From Pseudomonadota bacterium (GTDB lineage: Bacteria; Pseudomonadota; Gammaproteobacteria; Steroidobacterales; Woeseiaceae), in the NCBI GenBank assembly GCA_022572185.1, contig JACZWL010000025.1, positions 1-46,767 on the forward strand: a DNA stretch of 46,767 nucleotides, in the 5' to 3' direction. Each line of letters starts with the position of its first letter. Position 1 is the first letter of the stretch. Under the pieces are notes generated by a model. The model did no database searches. It had not been told where the DNA came from and was given only the letters and a program-made list of their open reading frames with translations. The position numbers were made by a program, and so were the translations under genes. Positions 12,261 through 21,331 of this stretch are shown here, in pieces.

Positions 12261-14152
12261 GGCTGCTCGCACCCATCAAGGACCATCACTCCGAAAGGCG
12301 CTTGTTTGTCAGGCGCGTCGTGCTTTCCTCGATCATCGGATTCCTGCTGTGCAGCAGTGTCGTCGCCCGCCTTGTCCAATTGCAGGTTTTCGACCACGAA
12401 CTCTTCGCCGAGAAGTCGCAGGGCAACCGCATCCGCATCGAAGCCATGCCGCCGACGCGCGGCCTGATTTTCGATCGGAAAGGGCGGGTGCTCGCCGAAA
12501 ACCTGCCGGCCTATCAGCTCGAGTTGATTCCGGAACAGGTAGCGGATCTCGACGACACGCTGAACCGCCTTGCAGAAATCAAGCTAATCGACAAGGAAGA
12601 TATTCCGCGCATCCGGTCACTCAGTCTGAGTGGGCCGCGCTTCAAGCCGGTCACGTTGCGATTCCGGCTTTCCGAGGCCGAGATCTCAAACTTCGCCATC
12701 CAGCGCCCGCGGTTTCCAGGCGTAGATTTTCAGCCCAGGCTGGTGCGTCGCTACCCGCATGGGGAAAGTGTGGCGCATGCCCTTGGCTATGTCGGCGCCG
12801 TGGACACGACCGACCTGGCAAGACTCGATCCAGCCGCTTACGTGGGCTCCGCTCACACCGGCAAAACAGGCATAGAAATCAGCTTTGAGTCGGAGCTGCA
12901 CGGCAGTCCCGGCTACCGACAGGTCGTGACCAACGCACGCGGCAGGCAGGTTCCGCCGGACTTCCGGGAACTCTCTGCTTCGCTGCCGGAAAGAGAGTCT
13001 CCCCTGCCAGGCGCAAATCTCTATCTGAGCCTGGACCTCGATCTCCAGATTCTCGCAACACAAGCTTTGCGCGGCCGTCGTGGCGCCATCGTCGCGATTA
13101 ACCCGGAGAACGGCGAGATACTTGCGCTTGTCAGTGCGCCGGCATTCGATCCAAATATTTTCGCGACGGGCATGAGCACGGACGAATTCAGTGCCTTGCA
13201 AGCCGACGCCGGACAGCCGCTGTTCAACCGGGCTGTTCGGGGAACCTATCCGCCCGGTTCAACGATCAAACCGATGTTATCGCTCGCGGCGCTTGAGACA
13301 GGCGCTACCAATCTGACCCACCGGAATTTCTGCAGGGGGTTTTATACCTTGCCCCACAGCACGCACCGTTACCGGGACTGGAAACCCCAAGGTCATGGCG
13401 ATATGGACCTGCATGACGCGATTACGCAGTCCTGCGACGTCTATTTTTATTCGATCAGCACCGCCATCGGAATCGATCAGATGCATTACTATCTGGACCA
13501 ATTCGGGCTCGGGCAATACACAGGCATCGACATGGTGGGCGAGCACCAGGGGCTGCTGCCATCACGTGAGTGGAAACGGCACGCTTTCCGCGAACGGGCA
13601 GACCAGGTCTGGTTCCCAGGGGAAACGGTCATCGCGTCGATCGGTCAGGGTTACATGCTCGCGACGCCTTTGCAGCTGGCGAACGCGGTGGCGACATTGG
13701 CAACCAGGGGCAAGCGCTTCGAGCCACGCATCGTTGCTGCCATAGAAGACCCGCTTACCGGCACGAGAAAAATCATTGCACCCAAACAATTGCCAGACGT
13801 CGAAATCGACAACGAGGTTTATTGGGAAACTGTGATTGGCGCGATGCACGATGTCATGCAAAGCGACAAGGGCACAGCCCGGGCCGCCGGCCGTGACGCG
13901 GCGTACGAGATGGCCGGAAAGAGCGGGACGGCGCAGGTGTTCTCGGTGGGTCAGGACGAAAGCTACGAAGCGGATGAAATCGAAGAGCACCTCAGGGATC
14001 ATGCCCTGTTTATTGCATTTGCACCGCTTGGAAATCCGAAAATTGCGGTCGCGGTTGTTGTCGAGAACGGCGGTAGCGGCAGCGGCGTGGCTGCGCCGAT
14101 GGCACGCGCAATCATGGACCGCTACCTCGGGGTGAATCCCAATGCGCTTTAG
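12257..14152 (+). CDS. mrdA: Penicillin-binding protein 2 (elongasome transpeptidase)
   Basis: PBP2 crosslinks peptidoglycan during cylindrical growth in complex with RodA. The 631-residue protein has an N-terminal membrane anchor (residues about 18-42), a dimerisation domain (RGLIFDRKGRVLAEN, RRYPHGESVAHALGYVG) and the transpeptidase domain. Active-site motifs are Ser335-T-I-Lys338 (PPGSTIKPM), Ser392-C-D (QSCDVYF) and Lys555-S-G (AGKSGTAQ). I chose the ATG at 12257, which overlaps the mreD stop as ATGA. The same frame is open back to 11885, but that extension is a shadow of mreD. Confidence 0.97.
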   Translation: MRLLAPIKDHHSERRLFVRRVVLSSIIGFLLCSSVVARLVQLQVFDHELFAEKSQGNRIRIEAMPPTRGLIFDRKGRVLAENLPAYQLELIPEQVADLDDTLNRLAEIKLIDKEDIPRIRSLSLSGPRFKPVTLRFRLSEAEISNFAIQRPRFPGVDFQPRLVRRYPHGESVAHALGYVGAVDTTDLARLDPAAYVGSAHTGKTGIEISFESELHGSPGYRQVVTNARGRQVPPDFRELSASLPERESPLPGANLYLSLDLDLQILATQALRGRRGAIVAINPENGEILALVSAPAFDPNIFATGMSTDEFSALQADAGQPLFNRAVRGTYPPGSTIKPMLSLAALETGATNLTHRNFCRGFYTLPHSTHRYRDWKPQGHGDMDLHDAITQSCDVYFYSISTAIGIDQMHYYLDQFGLGQYTGIDMVGEHQGLLPSREWKRHAFRERADQVWFPGETVIASIGQGYMLATPLQLANAVATLATRGKRFEPRIVAAIEDPLTGTRKIIAPKQLPDVEIDNEVYWETVIGAMHDVMQSDKGTARAAGRDAAYEMAGKSGTAQVFSVGQDESYEADEIEEHLRDHALFIAFAPLGNPKIAVAVVVENGGSGSGVAAPMARAIMDRYLGVNPNAL

Positions 14153-15284
14153 TGACACGGAGCAGCTGCTCGAACGCAAAGCGGCGCCACTGGGCAACGC
14201 GGCGAGGATCATGCGGCGTTTGAACATCGACGGGAAGTTGCTCGGCGGCCTGCTGCTTATATGCGGTTTGGGACTGGTGGTTCTCTTTAGCGCCGTCGGC
14301 GAAGACATGGATCTGTGGTTGCAGCAGTGCATCAGGCTAAGTGTCGCAATCGTCGGCATGTTCGTTGTCGCCCAGCTGCCACCCGACGTCCTGCGGCGCT
14401 GGACACCGTGGGGTTATGGTGCCGGGCTCGTCCTGCTGATTCTCGTGCTTGCGTTTGGCGAAGTTGGCCAGGGGGCAAAACGCTGGCTCGATCTGGGCAT
14501 TCGATTCCAGCCTTCGGAAATCATGAAGCTGGCCGTGCCGATGATGGCTGCCTGGTACCTGCACGACAGGCAGCTTCCGCCCAAGGCCGGCCACATGCTG
14601 ATCATAGCGGTGCTGGTCATCGCGCCGACCGCGCTGATTGCCATGCAACCAGACCTTGGCACAGCGTTGCTGATCGCGACCGCCGGATTTCTTGTGCTGG
14701 TACTCGCGGGCATGTCATTTTGGCTGATGGCCGTACTTGGCCTGATGTCGGTGCCGGGCGCGATGGTCCTGTGGAATTACTTTATGCAGGACTACCAGAA
14801 GCAGCGCGTATTGACTCTCCTGAATCCGGACAGCGATCCGCTGGGCGCCGGTTACAACATCATCCAGTCAAAAATTGCCATTGGCTCGGGCGGCTTGTTC
14901 GGCAAGGGATGGACGAACGGCAGCCAGGCACAGCTCGAGTTTCTTCCGGAACGTCAGACGGACTTCATATTTGCGGTCATGGGCGAGGAACTGGGCCTGC
15001 TGGGTGTCTTGAGTCTTCTGGGTCTGTATCTTTTTGTTGTCGGCAGAGGCTTATATATCGCCATACAGGCCCCGGATACCTATGCGCGGCTGCTCGCCGG
15101 CAGCATAAGCCTGACTTTTCTTGTCTATGTTCTTGTAAATACGGCCATGGTCACGGGAATTGTTCCGGTTGTCGGCATACCCTTACCGCTGGTTAGCTTT
15201 GGAGGCACATCGATGGTGACCCTTATGGCTGGATTCGGTATTCTGATGTCGATCCACACACACCGGAAGTTGCTGCCACACTGA
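14142..15284 (+). CDS. rodA: SEDS glycosyltransferase RodA
   Basis: RodA polymerises glycan strands from lipid II as partner of PBP2. The 380-residue polytopic protein has about ten hydrophobic helices and SEDS signatures: GQGAKRWLDLG, FQPSEIMKLAVPM, MQPDLGTALL, SKIAIGSGGLFGKGW, FLPERQTDFIFAVMGEE and GIPLPLVSFGGTSM. The start at 14142 overlaps mrdA by 11 bp; a second Met at 14211 is a possible start giving a more typical short N-terminus. It runs into mltB by a TGATG overlap. Confidence 0.96.
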   Translation: MRFSDTEQLLERKAAPLGNAARIMRRLNIDGKLLGGLLLICGLGLVVLFSAVGEDMDLWLQQCIRLSVAIVGMFVVAQLPPDVLRRWTPWGYGAGLVLLILVLAFGEVGQGAKRWLDLGIRFQPSEIMKLAVPMMAAWYLHDRQLPPKAGHMLIIAVLVIAPTALIAMQPDLGTALLIATAGFLVLVLAGMSFWLMAVLGLMSVPGAMVLWNYFMQDYQKQRVLTLLNPDSDPLGAGYNIIQSKIAIGSGGLFGKGWTNGSQAQLEFLPERQTDFIFAVMGEELGLLGVLSLLGLYLFVVGRGLYIAIQAPDTYARLLAGSISLTFLVYVLVNTAMVTGIVPVVGIPLPLVSFGGTSMVTLMAGFGILMSIHTHRKLLPH

Positions 15285-16285
15285 TGAAATTCGCCAAGGA
15301 TTTACGGCACACAGGACTTCTGATTCTGCTTATCTGCAGCGGACAGACCGCCCTCGCCATCGATATCGAAAGATCGGATGTCAAGCAGTTCATCGATTCG
15401 ATGGTGTCAAAGCACGACTACGACCGTATGACTCTGACCAGGGTGCTGCGGCAAGCCAGGACGCAGGAATCGATTCTCGAAGCGATCAGCAAACCCGCCG
15501 AAAAGACCAAATCCTGGCAGGAGTATCGCGCCATATTTCTGACGGAAAAGCGCATCAGGGCAGGCGCTGACTTCTGGCGCGAGCACGAGTCGAAACTCAA
15601 GAGAATCAGCGAGGAAACTGGTGTTCCCTGCGAAATTCTGGTCGGCATCATCGGTGTCGAAACCTATTTCGGCCGTATTACCGGCGGTTATCGTGTGCTC
15701 GATGCACTAACGACACTGGCGTTCGACTACCCGCCCAGGGCCGCTTTCTTCCGACGGGAACTCGAGGAGTTCCTCCTGCTCGTGCGCGAGGAGAATATTG
15801 AAGCGTCCGAGGCAACGGGGTCGTATGCCGGCGCGATGGGCGCACCGCAGTTCATGCCAAGCAGCTTCCGTGCCTATGCCGTCGACAGCAGCGCCGATGG
15901 AAAAAGGGACATCTGGACTGACTGGTCGGACGCCATCGGCAGTGTAGCGAATTATATTGTCGCACACGGCTGGCAACACAGCGCCGAGGTGGTTACCCGG
16001 GCTACTCTCAGCATCAGATGGCAGGGCAAACTACCGGAAAATACTTTGCAACCCGCCGAGACCGTCAGTTCGCTGAGCCGTCAGGGTGTCATGTTCGCGA
16101 CCGACCTGCCGAACGATCACAAGAGCCAGTTATTGACGCTCGAGGGAGCCGACGGCGAGGAACATTGGGTCGGCTTTCACAACTTCTTCGTTATTACGCG
16201 ATATAACCGCAGCATCATGTATGCCCTGGCCGTACATCAGCTCGGCCAGGAAATCGCGATCGAGGTCAACCGCCGTGAGACCTGA
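15284..16285 (+). CDS. mltB: Lytic murein transglycosylase B
   Basis: MltB cleaves peptidoglycan glycan strands with formation of 1,6-anhydro-muramic acid. The 333-residue protein has a hydrophobic N-terminal signal (LLILLICSGQTALA) and no lipobox, so it is probably soluble periplasmic (SltB1-like) rather than a lipoprotein. The catalytic Glu126 lies in GIIGVETYFGRITGGYRVLD. Further family segments are AGAMGAPQFMPSSFRAYAVD and SVANYIVAHGW. It overlaps rodA by 1 bp and rlpA by 11 bp. Confidence 0.94.
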   Translation: MKFAKDLRHTGLLILLICSGQTALAIDIERSDVKQFIDSMVSKHDYDRMTLTRVLRQARTQESILEAISKPAEKTKSWQEYRAIFLTEKRIRAGADFWREHESKLKRISEETGVPCEILVGIIGVETYFGRITGGYRVLDALTTLAFDYPPRAAFFRRELEEFLLLVREENIEASEATGSYAGAMGAPQFMPSSFRAYAVDSSADGKRDIWTDWSDAIGSVANYIVAHGWQHSAEVVTRATLSIRWQGKLPENTLQPAETVSSLSRQGVMFATDLPNDHKSQLLTLEGADGEEHWVGFHNFFVITRYNRSIMYALAVHQLGQEIAIEVNRRET

Positions 16286-17111
16286 GCGATATCTGCTCGT
16301 CTGGTCGCTTGTTCTGGTTTTGCTATTGGCTGGCTGTGCCGGCAAACAGCCGAAGGATGGTCCTCCTCGCAGCGGCTCGATAATGCCACGCGATCTGCCC
16401 GAAGACCCGGTGCCGCGCAAGGAGCCGAAGAGCCGTTATGGCAATGGACCCTTCTATGAAGTGCATGGCAACCGCTATGAAGTGATGGGCTCCAGTTATG
16501 GATATCAGGAGCGTGGCGTCGCTTCCTGGTACGGCAATAAATTCCATGGACGCCAGACGTCGAGTCATGAGCGGTATGACATGTACGCACTGACTGCAGC
16601 ACACAAAGCGCTGCCATTACCGACGTATGTCCGCGTCAAGAACCTGCGTAACCATAAGAGTGTGATAGTCCGGGTCAATGACCGCGGTCCGTTTGTTGCT
16701 AACCGGATCATCGACCTCTCCTATTCGGCGGCGCTGCGCCTGGACATGATCAGGCAAGGAACGAGCCTCGTTGAAGTAACAGCGATCAGCTTCGACGAGC
16801 CGCCGCCGCCTGTCGCGCGGGCGCCGACCGAAGTGAAACCCGAAGAAACGAAAGCGATCGTGCCAGAAAAAACCGAAGCCGTTATCTATGTGCAGGTCGG
16901 CGCATTCGGCGATGCGGAGAACGCAAGTCGCCGCTTCGCCCTCCTGAGGAGCAGTGGCGTCGGCAATGCTTTCGTTCTGGAGGATAACAGTCAGTCGCCG
17001 GCCCTTTACCGGGTCAGAATCGGACCGATTGTCGACGTCGTTCAATACGACTCCCTCGTGGCGCGACTGCAGAACCTTGGCATCTCCGAAACGCATTTGG
17101 TAACTGAATAA
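16275..17111 (+). CDS. rlpA: RlpA septal-ring lipoprotein, lytic transglycosylase type
   Basis: A 278-residue protein from the GTG at 16275, just inside mltB. It starts with a lipoprotein signal ending LLLAGC, so Cys21 should be lipidated. Residues about 80-175 form the double-psi beta barrel (GVASWYGNKFHGRQTSSHERYDM, NDRGPFVANRIIDLSY) with the acidic residues linked to glycan cleavage in Pseudomonas RlpA. Residues about 202-278 form a SPOR domain (YVQVGAFGDAENASRRF) that binds denuded glycans at the septum. An ATG at 16221 would add 18 residues before the signal and is less likely. Confidence 0.92.
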   Translation: MRPERYLLVWSLVLVLLLAGCAGKQPKDGPPRSGSIMPRDLPEDPVPRKEPKSRYGNGPFYEVHGNRYEVMGSSYGYQERGVASWYGNKFHGRQTSSHERYDMYALTAAHKALPLPTYVRVKNLRNHKSVIVRVNDRGPFVANRIIDLSYSAALRLDMIRQGTSLVEVTAISFDEPPPPVARAPTEVKPEETKAIVPEKTEAVIYVQVGAFGDAENASRRFALLRSSGVGNAFVLEDNSQSPALYRVRIGPIVDVVQYDSLVARLQNLGISETHLVTE

Positions 17112-17197
17112 CAGGGGTTTGGGGCCGAGTGATGGGCGATCTTTTCTTGCCACAGGCGTTACAATACGCGCCTCTATTTCGATGTTATGCAGGACTT

Positions 17198-18349
17198 ATG
17201 CGTTTCAAAGCCCCTTTCTTACTGATTTCCCTCGTATTGTTGCTTGCTCCCTCGATGGCCCCGGGTGCCGTCGAAATGCGCCCGGTGCCGGCCGCACCGA
17301 TCATTGGCGCCAAAAGCTATTTCGTCGTCGATGGCAACACCGGATACGAGCTGAGCTCACTCGAGCCCGACAAGCGCCTGGCGCCGGCCAGTCTGACCAA
17401 GCTCATGACGGCTTTTACGATTTTTACGGCGCTCGCTGAGAAACAGATCGCTCTCGATGACCAGGTAACGGTCAGCGAAAAGGCCTGGCGTACTCCCGGC
17501 TCACGGACGTTTATCGAGCTTGGGACGCGGGTCACGGTGCAAGACCTGTTGCTCGGCATGATTGTGCAGTCGGGTAATGACGCAAGTGTTGCACTGGCCG
17601 AACATGTGGCCGGCACCGAATCCGTGTTTGCCGAAGTGATGAATCAATACGCGGCGAAGCTTGGCATGCATTCCAGTCATTTCGAAAACGTGACCGGCCT
17701 TCCCGGTGAACAGCATTATTCGACCGCGAGAGATCTGGCGACGCTTGCGCGCGCCATTATCAACGAGTTTCCTGAGTACTATAAGTGGTATTCGGTGAAG
17801 GAATTCGAATACAACAATATTTCACAGAGTAATCGCAATGCGTTGCTTTGGCGAGATTCCACCGTTGATGGCATGAAAACGGGGCACACCGATGATGCCG
17901 GCTACTGTCTTATTGCGTCTGCGAAGCGAGATGGCATGCGCATCATTTCCGTCGTGCTGGGAACCGCGAGCGCGAAGGCGCGTATCGATGGCAGCCAGGC
18001 GCTGATTAATTACGGTTTCCGTTTTTTCGAGACCAAGTTGCTGTATAAAGCGGGCGAACCGGTTACCAATGCGCGAATCTGGAAAGCCGCGAATGAATTT
18101 ACGCCGCTTGGACTCCCCGAAGACCTGTACATCACCGTGCCGCGCGGCAGCTACGACGCCGTCGAGTCAGTACTCAACATTCCGGCTATTCTCGTAGGCC
18201 CGATCGCAGAGGGCCAGCCACTTGCCGAACTGAAGGTGAGCCTCAACGGCACCGACCTGGTGAGCGAGCCTTTGAGAGCACTCAACGACAATCCCAGTGG
18301 AACGTTCTGGCAACGCACCCGCGATGGCGTAAAGCTCTGGTTTGAGTAA
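17198..18349 (+). CDS. dacA: D-alanyl-D-alanine carboxypeptidase (PBP5/6 family)
   Basis: DacA trims the terminal D-Ala from peptidoglycan stem peptides. The 383-residue protein has a cleavable signal (residues about 1-25, FLLISLVLLLAPSMAPGA). Active-site motifs are Ser65-L-T-Lys68, Ser125-G-Asn127 and Lys227-T-G. A C-terminal PBP5 domain and an amphipathic tail ending FWQRTRDGVKLWFE suggest membrane attachment. I chose the ATG at 17198 over GTG/ATG codons at 17129-17132 because it leads straight into the signal peptide. The order dacA-ybeD-lipB is conserved in gammaproteobacteria; in Pseudomonas a D-alanine transaminase gene lies between, which here is at 36.9 kb. Confidence 0.96.
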   Translation: MRFKAPFLLISLVLLLAPSMAPGAVEMRPVPAAPIIGAKSYFVVDGNTGYELSSLEPDKRLAPASLTKLMTAFTIFTALAEKQIALDDQVTVSEKAWRTPGSRTFIELGTRVTVQDLLLGMIVQSGNDASVALAEHVAGTESVFAEVMNQYAAKLGMHSSHFENVTGLPGEQHYSTARDLATLARAIINEFPEYYKWYSVKEFEYNNISQSNRNALLWRDSTVDGMKTGHTDDAGYCLIASAKRDGMRIISVVLGTASAKARIDGSQALINYGFRFFETKLLYKAGEPVTNARIWKAANEFTPLGLPEDLYITVPRGSYDAVESVLNIPAILVGPIAEGQPLAELKVSLNGTDLVSEPLRALNDNPSGTFWQRTRDGVKLWFE

Positions 18350-18389
18350 GCGGAAATTGCGCCCCTCGCTGGGGCCGGGCATGTGACCG

Positions 18390-18662
18390 ATGACTGCACC
18401 CAAGGAAGAAAAGCTTCTCGATTTCCCTTGTGATTTTCCGATCAAGATGATGGGCCGGGAGCAGCCGGAATTCCGCGATGCGGCGGTAGCGCTGATCGAA
18501 CGGCATACAGGAAAAATTCGCAGTGATGCAATTCGCACAGCGCTGAGCCGTAACGGCAATTTTCTGTCGGTCACGATTATGATAAAAGCACAGAGTCAGC
18601 AACAACTGGACGACATATACAGCGATCTGACCGAACACGAAGAAATTCTGGTCGCGCTGTGA
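18390..18662 (+). CDS. ybeD: YbeD-like DUF493 protein (UPF0250)
   Basis: A 90-residue protein of the YbeD family, an ACT-like small fold of unproven role that is nearly always encoded before lipB. Recognisable parts are [27 protein letters not shown] and the end [16 protein letters not shown]. Its TGA overlaps the lipB GTG start as GTGA. Function is unknown; context links it to lipoate attachment or cell-wall genes. Confidence 0.92.
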   Translation: MTAPKEEKLLDFPCDFPIKMMGREQPEFRDAAVALIERHTGKIRSDAIRTALSRNGNFLSVTIMIKAQSQQQLDDIYSDLTEHEEILVAL

Positions 18663-19306
18663 CGGTACCTTCCAGGATTCAGCATGCTGGTCACGAAAGA
18701 GCGCTCGAAATACGTTGGCTTGGGCAACGGGCATACGAACCGCTGTGGCGTTCGATGCAGGAGTTCACGAATTCACGTGGGGATGAGACGCCCGACGAAA
18801 TCTGGTTTACCGAGCACCCGCCGGTTTTCACGCTCGGCCTGAATGCAAGCCGTGAGCATGTACTCGCACCCGGAGATATCCCGGTAATCCAGATCGATCG
18901 AGGCGGCCAGGTGACCTATCACGGGCCCGGTCAGCTCATGGTCTATCCGCTGGTCGATCTGAGACGGGCCGGACTGGGCGTCCGCGACCTCGTCACCGCA
19001 CTCGAGCAGTCCGTTATCGATCTGGCGGCGCAATACGACATCGTGGCGGCAAGCCGGGCGGATGCGCCTGGCGTTTACGTGCAGGGGAAAAAAATCGGCA
19101 GTGTCGGTCTCCGTGTACGGCGAAACTCCAGCTACCACGGCTTGGCACTGAACGTTGATATGGACCTCGAGCCCTTTACGCGCATCAATCCCTGCGGCTT
19201 CGACGATCTCGAGGTCACGGACCTGGCAGCGCTTGGTGTGACCAAAGACCTGTCAGAGGTAGCAAGGGATCTCGAGCCGCAGCTCTTGAGGCACCTCGGA
19301 TTCTGA
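18659..19306 (+). CDS. lipB: Octanoyl-[ACP]:protein N-octanoyltransferase
   Basis: LipB moves octanoate from acyl carrier protein to lipoyl domains, the first step of lipoate synthesis. The 215-residue protein has [20 protein letters not shown], the catalytic Lys145 ([11 protein letters not shown]) and the catalytic Cys179 (INPCGF). The start is a GTG at 18659 overlapping ybeD. The usual next gene lipA is missing: the following genes are on the other strand and unrelated. Confidence 0.95.
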   Translation: MTVPSRIQHAGHERALEIRWLGQRAYEPLWRSMQEFTNSRGDETPDEIWFTEHPPVFTLGLNASREHVLAPGDIPVIQIDRGGQVTYHGPGQLMVYPLVDLRRAGLGVRDLVTALEQSVIDLAAQYDIVAASRADAPGVYVQGKKIGSVGLRVRRNSSYHGLALNVDMDLEPFTRINPCGFDDLEVTDLAALGVTKDLSEVARDLEPQLLRHLGF

Positions 19307-19433
19307 GTCGTGGAAGATGCTCGATTTGCCCCGCTACCCGGTTCGGCCTGAGACCCATATTTCGGCGCCGACAGAATGAACGCCTTCGGCCAAAGAGGAG
19401 ATTCATAGCGGACCGTTTGCCGGCCACCCACTT

Positions 19434-21323
19434 CTACTCGGGTAGCGTCACGTCAAACTCGATGGCCGCCAACTGCTCCGGGGACTTGCCGATGCTCTCG
19501 AGGAACGGCAGCCAGCGCGGGTCACTGTGGATATTGGCGAACATGGGCATGTTTGCGACCTGAGCAAGGCCGGGGTCATTGTACTGCACCGCCTTGTCCA
19601 GCCATTCGAAGGCGCGATCGGTCTCCCCCCGGAACGCCAGCGCGTAGGCGATGTTGAAGGATGCCACCTGCTCGGTCGTTTCAATTGACTTTGCCAGCTC
19701 CGCATCGGACTCGGGCGCCTGCCCCAACGCGTGGTGGGCCATGGCCAGGCCAATTTGGCGCCAACCCCGGCCTGCCTCCCTCTGCATGGCCGCCAGTGCC
19801 GCTTCCCGTTCGCCCTTCATTAACAGCGCCACCCCCATCATTTGCCCTGCGCCGAGCTGTCCAGGGCTCAACGTCAGCGCGGTGCGGAAAGAGGCGATGG
19901 CGTCGTCCAGGCGGCCGGCCATCAAGTAGGGAAAGCCCAAGCGCCGATGGCCTCTGGCGTTTACCGGGTCGCGGGCAACCACGTATTCCTGTAGCGCAGC
20001 AGCCTCCTCCAGACGACCGAGGTCCTCGGCCAGCACAGCGGCGTCGCCGAGGATGTCAGGATCGGCCGGGTCCAGCTCCAATGCGCGCTCCAGATGCCGC
20101 GCTGCCGCGGCCAGGTCACGGTCGTAAACGATCGCGATCCAACCGAGCCGGGCATGGCCCTGCGGATTATCCGGATCGATCGCCAGCGCCTTGTCCGCGG
20201 CCGCGCGGGCCAGGGCATAGCCCTCCTCGACGGGCCGCAGGCCCCTGTCCGTCTGGTCGCAGTACACCGCAGACAGGCCATCCCATGCGGCGATGTAATC
20301 CGGGGCGATGGCCAGCGCCTGCTGGTACAGCGCGATGGCTTGCTCGAAAGCCTTGGCCGTGCCCTGGCGGCCGAGGTGACGGGCCTGCAGGAACAGGGCA
20401 TAAGCTTCCGGGTCGGTCTCCTTGGCTACGGGCGCAGCGCTCAGCAGCGTGACCTTGAGCTGCGCCACTACCTCGGCGGCAATCTCGTCCTGGATGGCAA
20501 AGACATCATCCAGCGTTCGGTCATAAGTTTCCGACCACAGGTGATAGCCGTCCTCGGCCTGGATCAGCTGGACGGTAATGCGCACCCGGTCGCCGGACTT
20601 GCGCACGGAGCCCTCCAGCACGTGGCTCACGTTGAGCTCTGCACCGATCTGCGCGACCTTCACGTCCTTGCCCTTGTAGGAGAACGACGAGGTCCGTGCC
20701 ACCACTCGCAGCTCCGGAATCTTGGTCAGCAGGTTAAGCAACTCCTCGGCGAGTCCGTCAGAGAAATATTCCTGCTCTGCATCGGAACTCATGTTGACGA
20801 ACGGCAACACGGCGATGGCTTTGGGAGTATCGCCAGCCGATTCTGTTCCCGCCGCTTCGGCAGCAAGGTCAGGCTCGGCCGGAACTCGGCCCGGTGTGGC
20901 GGACGGCACGAGTCGTACCAGCACAATGGCTGCTATGAGCAACAAAACGACGACGCCGATCAGCACGAACGGTGGCACCTGTCCCATCAACTGATCCATG
21001 ACCACCACAGCGATGGCCAGAGCCAGCATGACGATGATCAGGACATTGACCTTGCGACCGGTTTCGGATGCGCTGGACTGGCTGCGGTCCACGTCCTTCT
21101 CGCGCTGCAGCCCCTCCGGGGTTATCTCGAAGACCCAGGAGAAGATCAGTGCCAGCGGGAAGCCGAGGATGAGAATCGCCAGGACCAGCCGTACCCACGT
21201 GGAAGGCAATTCCATAGCGTCGAACAGGACATCCGCGATCTGCAATATCAACCAGGAGGCGACGACATAGAGGACCGCGGCCTTGACGACGTTACGGCGC
21301 TTGAGTTCCTCGTAAAACGACAT
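19434..21323 (-). CDS. Membrane protein with FlgO/TolB-N-like domain and TPR repeats
   Basis: A 629-residue protein. Residues 1-70 (SFYEELKRRNVVKAA) hold two hydrophobic segments (about 13-32 and 42-66); two more lie at about 92-110 and 117-138. Residues about 165-295 form a domain like those related to FlgO or the TolB N-terminus (AIAVLPFVNMSSD, YFSDGLAEELLNLL, VLEGSVRKSGDRVRITVQL). From about 300 to 600 are TPR repeats (DPENPQGHARLGW type units, ALELDPADPDILGDAAVL). Such proteins are numerous in some marine gammaproteobacteria, sometimes with an adenylate cyclase or winged-helix domain in place of the membrane part. The precise role is unknown; a scaffold or sensor is plausible. Codons are more GC-rich than in the flanking genes. 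It ends the lpxD transcript, 8 bp after that stop is passed on the opposite order of reading, so both may share control. Confidence 0.75.
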   Translation of the reverse strand: MSFYEELKRRNVVKAAVLYVVASWLILQIADVLFDAMELPSTWVRLVLAILILGFPLALIFSWVFEITPEGLQREKDVDRSQSSASETGRKVNVLIIVMLALAIAVVVMDQLMGQVPPFVLIGVVVLLLIAAIVLVRLVPSATPGRVPAEPDLAAEAAGTESAGDTPKAIAVLPFVNMSSDAEQEYFSDGLAEELLNLLTKIPELRVVARTSSFSYKGKDVKVAQIGAELNVSHVLEGSVRKSGDRVRITVQLIQAEDGYHLWSETYDRTLDDVFAIQDEIAAEVVAQLKVTLLSAAPVAKETDPEAYALFLQARHLGRQGTAKAFEQAIALYQQALAIAPDYIAAWDGLSAVYCDQTDRGLRPVEEGYALARAAADKALAIDPDNPQGHARLGWIAIVYDRDLAAAARHLERALELDPADPDILGDAAVLAEDLGRLEEAAALQEYVVARDPVNARGHRRLGFPYLMAGRLDDAIASFRTALTLSPGQLGAGQMMGVALLMKGEREAALAAMQREAGRGWRQIGLAMAHHALGQAPESDAELAKSIETTEQVASFNIAYALAFRGETDRAFEWLDKAVQYNDPGLAQVANMPMFANIHSDPRWLPFLESIGKSPEQLAAIEFDVTLPE

Positions 21324-21331
21324 GGCTGTTG

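Noticed and set aside
17129-17197. Longer dacA start at GTG/ATG 17129-17134
   Set aside because: It would put 23 polar and unconserved residues before the signal peptide, which begins properly at 17198.
19307-19433. Gap between lipB and the TPR gene as a lipA remnant
   Set aside because: 127 bp with no radical-SAM motif or recognisable LipA fragment in any frame.
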